From contig JAHHHZ010000007.1 in assembly GCA_019359095.1 (NCBI GenBank), forward strand, positions 1-45,589: a stretch of DNA of 45,589 bases, given 5' to 3'. This stretch comes from Pleurocapsa minor HA4230-MV1. Lineage in GTDB: Bacteria > Cyanobacteriota > Cyanobacteriia > Cyanobacteriales > Xenococcaceae. This document shows positions 44,401 to 45,589 of this stretch, piece after piece; the stretch's first letter is position 1; each line of letters starts with the position of its first letter. Position numbers and translations under genes: made by a program. The notes below the pieces were generated by a model, which searched no databases, had not been told where the DNA came from, and saw nothing but the letters and a program-made list of their open reading frames with translations.

Positions 44401-44782
44401 AGTTACTTCTCGCAGTTTTGAAACCGAAACAGAACTTGAACCATTATTACTTTCACCGCCAATAGATAAAGAAACTTTTGCCAGTAATAGCAATCCAATT
44501 TGGCAAGAAATTAAAGAATTAGTCTTTGATGAAGATGCGATCGCCCTAATCGACTATATGTCAACTCATAACTGGCAAGTACCCGAAGTCGGTTACGAAC
44601 TTACCGACGATACCGATACCGTAATTGCTGAAGCAGAATTAGCCTGGAGTGAGCGCAATTTAGCCTTAGTCATAGACACCAGCGAAACCGAAATCTTTAC
44701 CCAGAATCAATGGAAAACTTTCACTATAGCCGAAGTATTGAATGACCCAGAAGCTTTTTACAATGACCATCTAACTTCCTAA
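38447..44782 (+). CDS. Giant DEAD helicase with DUF1998 and C-terminal nuclease fold
   Basis: A 2111-aa protein. Motif I TGTGSGKT is at 97-104, DEIH at 228-231, SAT at 265-267, and motif [11 protein letters not shown] at 1063-1071, an Lhr/MrfA-type helicase. Several zinc-knuckle pairs interrupt it ([32 protein letters not shown]). A coiled coil lies near 1210-1265. The DUF1998 region contains [14 protein letters not shown] (from 1592) and the cysteine cluster C1626, C1628, C1632, C1635. Beyond it, ADFVF (D1748) and TDGWEYH (D1768-H1773) resemble a Vsr-like endonuclease fold. The helicase-DUF1998 arrangement recalls DruE of Druantia or a fusion of DISARM DrmA and DrmB. ATGA overlap with the methylase gene. 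Confidence 0.87.
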   Translation: MIPSVLASEIQASITDFLKTEFRSSSPGFEDLIDRFLAEPEAIFKGPYLSTSLPFRSGTAGANYFPDVPMAFPPHRHQEQAFGRLQHPNYQSTIVATGTGSGKTECFMLPILDHCFKYRGEPGIKAILVYPMNALATDQAKRLAQLIWHNSNLKGYVTAGLFVGENEREPTSVMTETGVITSKDILRQRPPDILLTNYKMLDYLLIRPKDRGLWVGNSPETLRYLVVDEIHTFDGAQGTDLACLIRRLKARLQTPANYLACVGTSATLGGNKDTGNELISYAGKIFNETFNNNSIVTEDRLSAAEFLADAFIDPQPVPSPDLLDSLLPQNYESVEKYIRAQYQLWFNYPLEDDWDETDWRIDLGDRLKSLPIVHNLLKILSGKPTSLPSLWTQLSRKMRLPNSTDTTYQIALFTSLAALFSIARDINNRPWANIRIQLWLRELRRMVADISDRPALTFADDLTTEESGKSLPVIHCRECGATGWGSLRRKQNDQQLDCDLRAFYTAFFNRNPLTAFVFPIKDNEKYETDISLGRGNLAPRVLEKERIESKLCQDCLRLNISKATYCHTCNGKNLLSVIEPNMVQEKSKNGSKWRETSHDCPFCKAKNNLAILGSRAASLASAAIGTLFASTYNDDRKLITFSDSVQDAAHRAGFFAARTFRTTLRTAIKQYLDERGNDKYLEQIIPEFKQYWQEKLGSDTDYVATFLPSDLEWLYEWEQLQKTGKCSSQLKEYCDRRLDWEIISELSLKTSFGGSLEQTGTCAVGLNLEQLDKATAEVLIKLQNELGLHHINNDRVKQFILGIFYHMRQKGAILHPLTKQYIEQDGNIFLLQKPTFMPNMGPASIKPSYPIEARNHEEFEPVIIKNSTWWENWAVKNFFDTQDYNFFDTQDYSLIGAQTPAIYQYTFNTLVEFGLLGDRYTNKNAKVWGIETTALNLDTDTKHLSCSSCHHSVVTDNSELSYWNGMSCLQSQCLGHYEERTAKLNFYKNLYSKGNVRRIFAQEHTGLLEREVREELERRFIASQHRSDPNLLSATSTLEMGIDIGDLSSVLLCSIPPQQANYQQRIGRAGRRDGNAFITTIANGTNHDLYFWSNPLKMIAGGVETPGCYLDASAILQRQLTAYCLDCWIGDSSKTPDLPEIFNRVLAPVQQGDINRFPYTWLNYIDRDREQLLSGFIRLFDAEIDKDTKEQLELFITQGEQEKGGLRWRILNRLQEVVEERKRLQNQIKTLGRRIKDKEKGAKSQNFEAELDELKLERKGFMKLVELINKKNTLNFFTDEGLLPNYAFPEAGVTLKSIIWRRSNQPNNKYETRPFEYERPGALAIKELVPSSTFYAEGRKVRVDQIDVKLSEIEEWRFCRNCSYATLNIHKTADQKTCPRCGDTMWADEGRKRKMIRLRQVMATTGDRKSRIGDDRDDRNPSFFSNQLLADFAPEAREKSYLIDSEEFPFGFEFLSRVNFREINFGQITNQAETVEIAGEARPRGGFKICRECGKVQDREDQANHTLACKKDDNPKNFIDVLYLFRQFESEAIRILMPVDTINSSQQLPSFLAALHLGLKLHFQGKVDHLRTLVSEEPVANSSRRKPFLFLYDTVPGGTGYLKQLLRNPQEIISVLEKALAVLVSCSCDDGCYECVYAYRNNFEQDNTSRKSAIAVLNDIITRKDKITLSQPGLSEVKLNALFDSVLEQRFIDALARYRHEDKPTTLRKEVINGKPGYLLSIGEQTWQIEPQVELGQNDGIAIPSRADFVFYPAKESLDIKPIVVFTDGWEYHRDRLSHDFQQRMAIAKSGNFHVWSLTWSDVESQFNSQSGAYVNLLTQDISSLFRTNQNKLHEQYKCEQLRPLKDKDSFTWLVNFLKLPDRNLWQRWALLRTLAYINPQAQCDRNLWEQEVSQLTDSKIINTFDLNTSCRLANLSWKSIQQNDLIQSYFAIAPPKHKSSDSKGSLVVMSIGDRFAEIDDEIVKAWTGILRQYNLFQFLDYSYVVTSRSFETETELEPLLLSPPIDKETFASNSNPIWQEIKELVFDEDAIALIDYMSTHNWQVPEVGYELTDDTDTVIAEAELAWSERNLALVIDTSETEIFTQNQWKTFTIAEVLNDPEAFYNDHLTS
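41075..41122 (+). repeat. 24-bp in-frame tandem duplication
   Basis: Two adjacent 24-base units, 41075-41098 and 41099-41122, differ at one base (T or C) and encode NFFDTQDY twice (residues 877-892 of the giant helicase). The near-identity points to a recent slippage duplication in a loop that tolerates length change. Confidence 0.9.
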
Positions 44783-44832
44783 ACATAAACAAAAAAACTT
44801 ATTACTTATTACTCATTACTTATTACTTAAAA
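44783..44832. repeat. Short heptamer tandem repeats before the RelE-UvrD gene
   Basis: The gap consists mainly of TTACTTA/ACTTATT heptamers (ACTTATT, ACTCATT, ACTTATT), very like the block at 33637-33686. They separate two genes of one operon and probably have no promoter of their own. Confidence 0.6.
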
Positions 44833-45589
44833 ATGCTAAATCACAATATCCGCATGGCGATCGCCGCCGACTTTTTAGATGCTTTTAGCAAGCTACCCAG
44901 ACAGACTCAAGCTAAAACCAATTCCTTTATTAGTAAATTCAAGCAAAATCCTACTAGCTCAGGGATTAACTACGAATCAATTCATAATGCTACTGATAAA
45001 AACCTCAAATCCGTCAGAGTTGATGGCAGCTATCGAGCGATCGTGCTTAAACCCGAAACTGGTAATACCTATTTACTATTATGGGTGGATAATCACGACG
45101 AAGCATACCAATGGGCGCAAAGAAGAGTTTGTAAAATTAATCCCGAATCTGGTGCATTACAAATTATTGATGTCGAAGAAGTAGCAGCAATTGAGCGAGA
45201 AATAGCAGCAGACTCTAAAGCATCCAGACAAAAAAGATTTGCCGATATTCGCGATCGTCACCTATTAAGATTGGGAGTTCCAGAAGAATTATTACCAGCA
45301 GTTCGGGCTGTCGTTACGGATGATGATGTCGATAAATTAATCTCTAAACTACCAGAAGAGGCTGCCGATGCTATTTTACTACTTGCTGCTGGTTATTCAC
45401 TTGACGACGTTCTAAAGCTACAAGATAAGCAGAGCGATAAGCCTGACGGCATGGCTTCGCTACTCCAAATTAATACAGAAGACTTTGATACTGCCTTGGA
45501 AACCGATGACAGTAAGCGCAGATTCTATATTGTTGAAGATGATGCCGAACTGGAAGAAATGCTGGCAGCGCCTCTCGAAAAATGGCGTG
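44833..45589 (+). CDS. UvrD-type helicase with RelE-like N-terminus, cut by window end
   Basis: The frame from ATG 44833 is open to the last base, 252 codons. Residues 1-105 look like a RelE-fold domain: ADFLDAFSKLPRQTQAKTNS, GINYESIHNA, NLKSVRVDGSYRAIVLKP and LLLWVDNHDEAYQWAQRR. A linker with RFADIRDRHLLRLGVPEELL and EEAADAILLLAAGYSLDDVL follows. This start is familiar from large UvrD/REP-type helicases where a RelE-like domain precedes the motor, but the helicase motifs lie outside the window. The RelE-like part may be a nucleic-acid-binding rather than a toxic domain. It is the fourth gene of the operon, 50 bases after the DUF1998 helicase. Confidence 0.75.
   Translation, partial: MLNHNIRMAIAADFLDAFSKLPRQTQAKTNSFISKFKQNPTSSGINYESIHNATDKNLKSVRVDGSYRAIVLKPETGNTYLLLWVDNHDEAYQWAQRRVCKINPESGALQIIDVEEVAAIEREIAADSKASRQKRFADIRDRHLLRLGVPEELLPAVRAVVTDDDVDKLISKLPEEAADAILLLAAGYSLDDVLKLQDKQSDKPDGMASLLQINTEDFDTALETDDSKRRFYIVEDDAELEEMLAAPLEKWR

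Noticed and set aside
38447-44782. Calling the operon DISARM or Druantia outright
   Set aside because: The SNF2 and methylase genes fit DISARM class 1 and the giant DUF1998 helicase fits Druantia, but DrmC and separate DrmA/DrmB are missing and so are the Druantia partner genes.

Overview
The window reads as AT-rich cyanobacterial DNA. HIP1-type octamers (GCGATCGC) are scattered through most genes, and several protein types are typical of filamentous or colonial cyanobacteria: a haemagglutinin-like TPS exoprotein, RES-Xre toxin-antitoxin, IS607 and IS1341-type TnpB elements, and heptamer tandem repeats. It is accessory DNA throughout. No tRNA, rRNA, ribosomal or core-metabolism gene is visible. 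Partition genes, a solitary integrase and a possible telomere-resolvase fragment suggest a plasmid or an integrated plasmid-like region, but the sequence alone cannot decide that.

Layout. 1-2111 (+): a partial XRE regulator, a broken frame, an unknown gene and an Xre/RES toxin-antitoxin pair behind a perfect palindrome. 2120-6421 (+): a polytopic GT-C-like membrane protein followed by a TPS exoprotein. 6422-7131: a mostly empty stretch and a small unknown gene. 7153-15936 (-): a type I restriction-modification operon in the order hsdM, papain-fold toxin, immunity-like protein, HicB-like protein, [TnpB element with a divergent ribbon-helix-helix gene], hsdS, YgiT-like protein, hsdR. 16019-23129: a ParA/small-ParB cassette, three arrays of 8-bp repeats, a 1636-aa STAND NTPase with a Cap4-like nuclease domain (Avs-like), and a short tyrosine recombinase. 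23369-24430 (-): a lone NMT1/TauA-like lipoprotein. 24437-29312 (-): one HipA-like gene cut into three pieces by two independent insertions, a TnpB-only element and a complete IS607-type element. 29253-30664: a scrapyard with a GC-rich dispersed repeat, a structured element end, a C-terminal fragment resembling telomere resolvases, an SNase-like membrane-anchored protein and an antisense UvrD motif VI remnant.

30749-45589 (+) is the largest unit. It contains an SNF2-type helicase (DrmD-like), a 1587-aa adenine methyltransferase (DrmMI/PglX-like), a 2111-aa DEAD helicase with DUF1998 and a C-terminal Vsr-like nuclease fold (DruE/DrmA-DrmB-like), and the start of a UvrD-type protein with a RelE-like N-terminus that runs off the window. 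It shares parts with DISARM class 1 and with Druantia but matches neither as described, so it is the best candidate for an undescribed or variant defence system.

Taken together the window is a layered defence island: type I RM, a STAND nuclease, a multi-helicase/methylase system, toxin-antitoxin and toxin-immunity genes, with partition and recombination functions that may keep it in the cell and transposons that have broken several genes.
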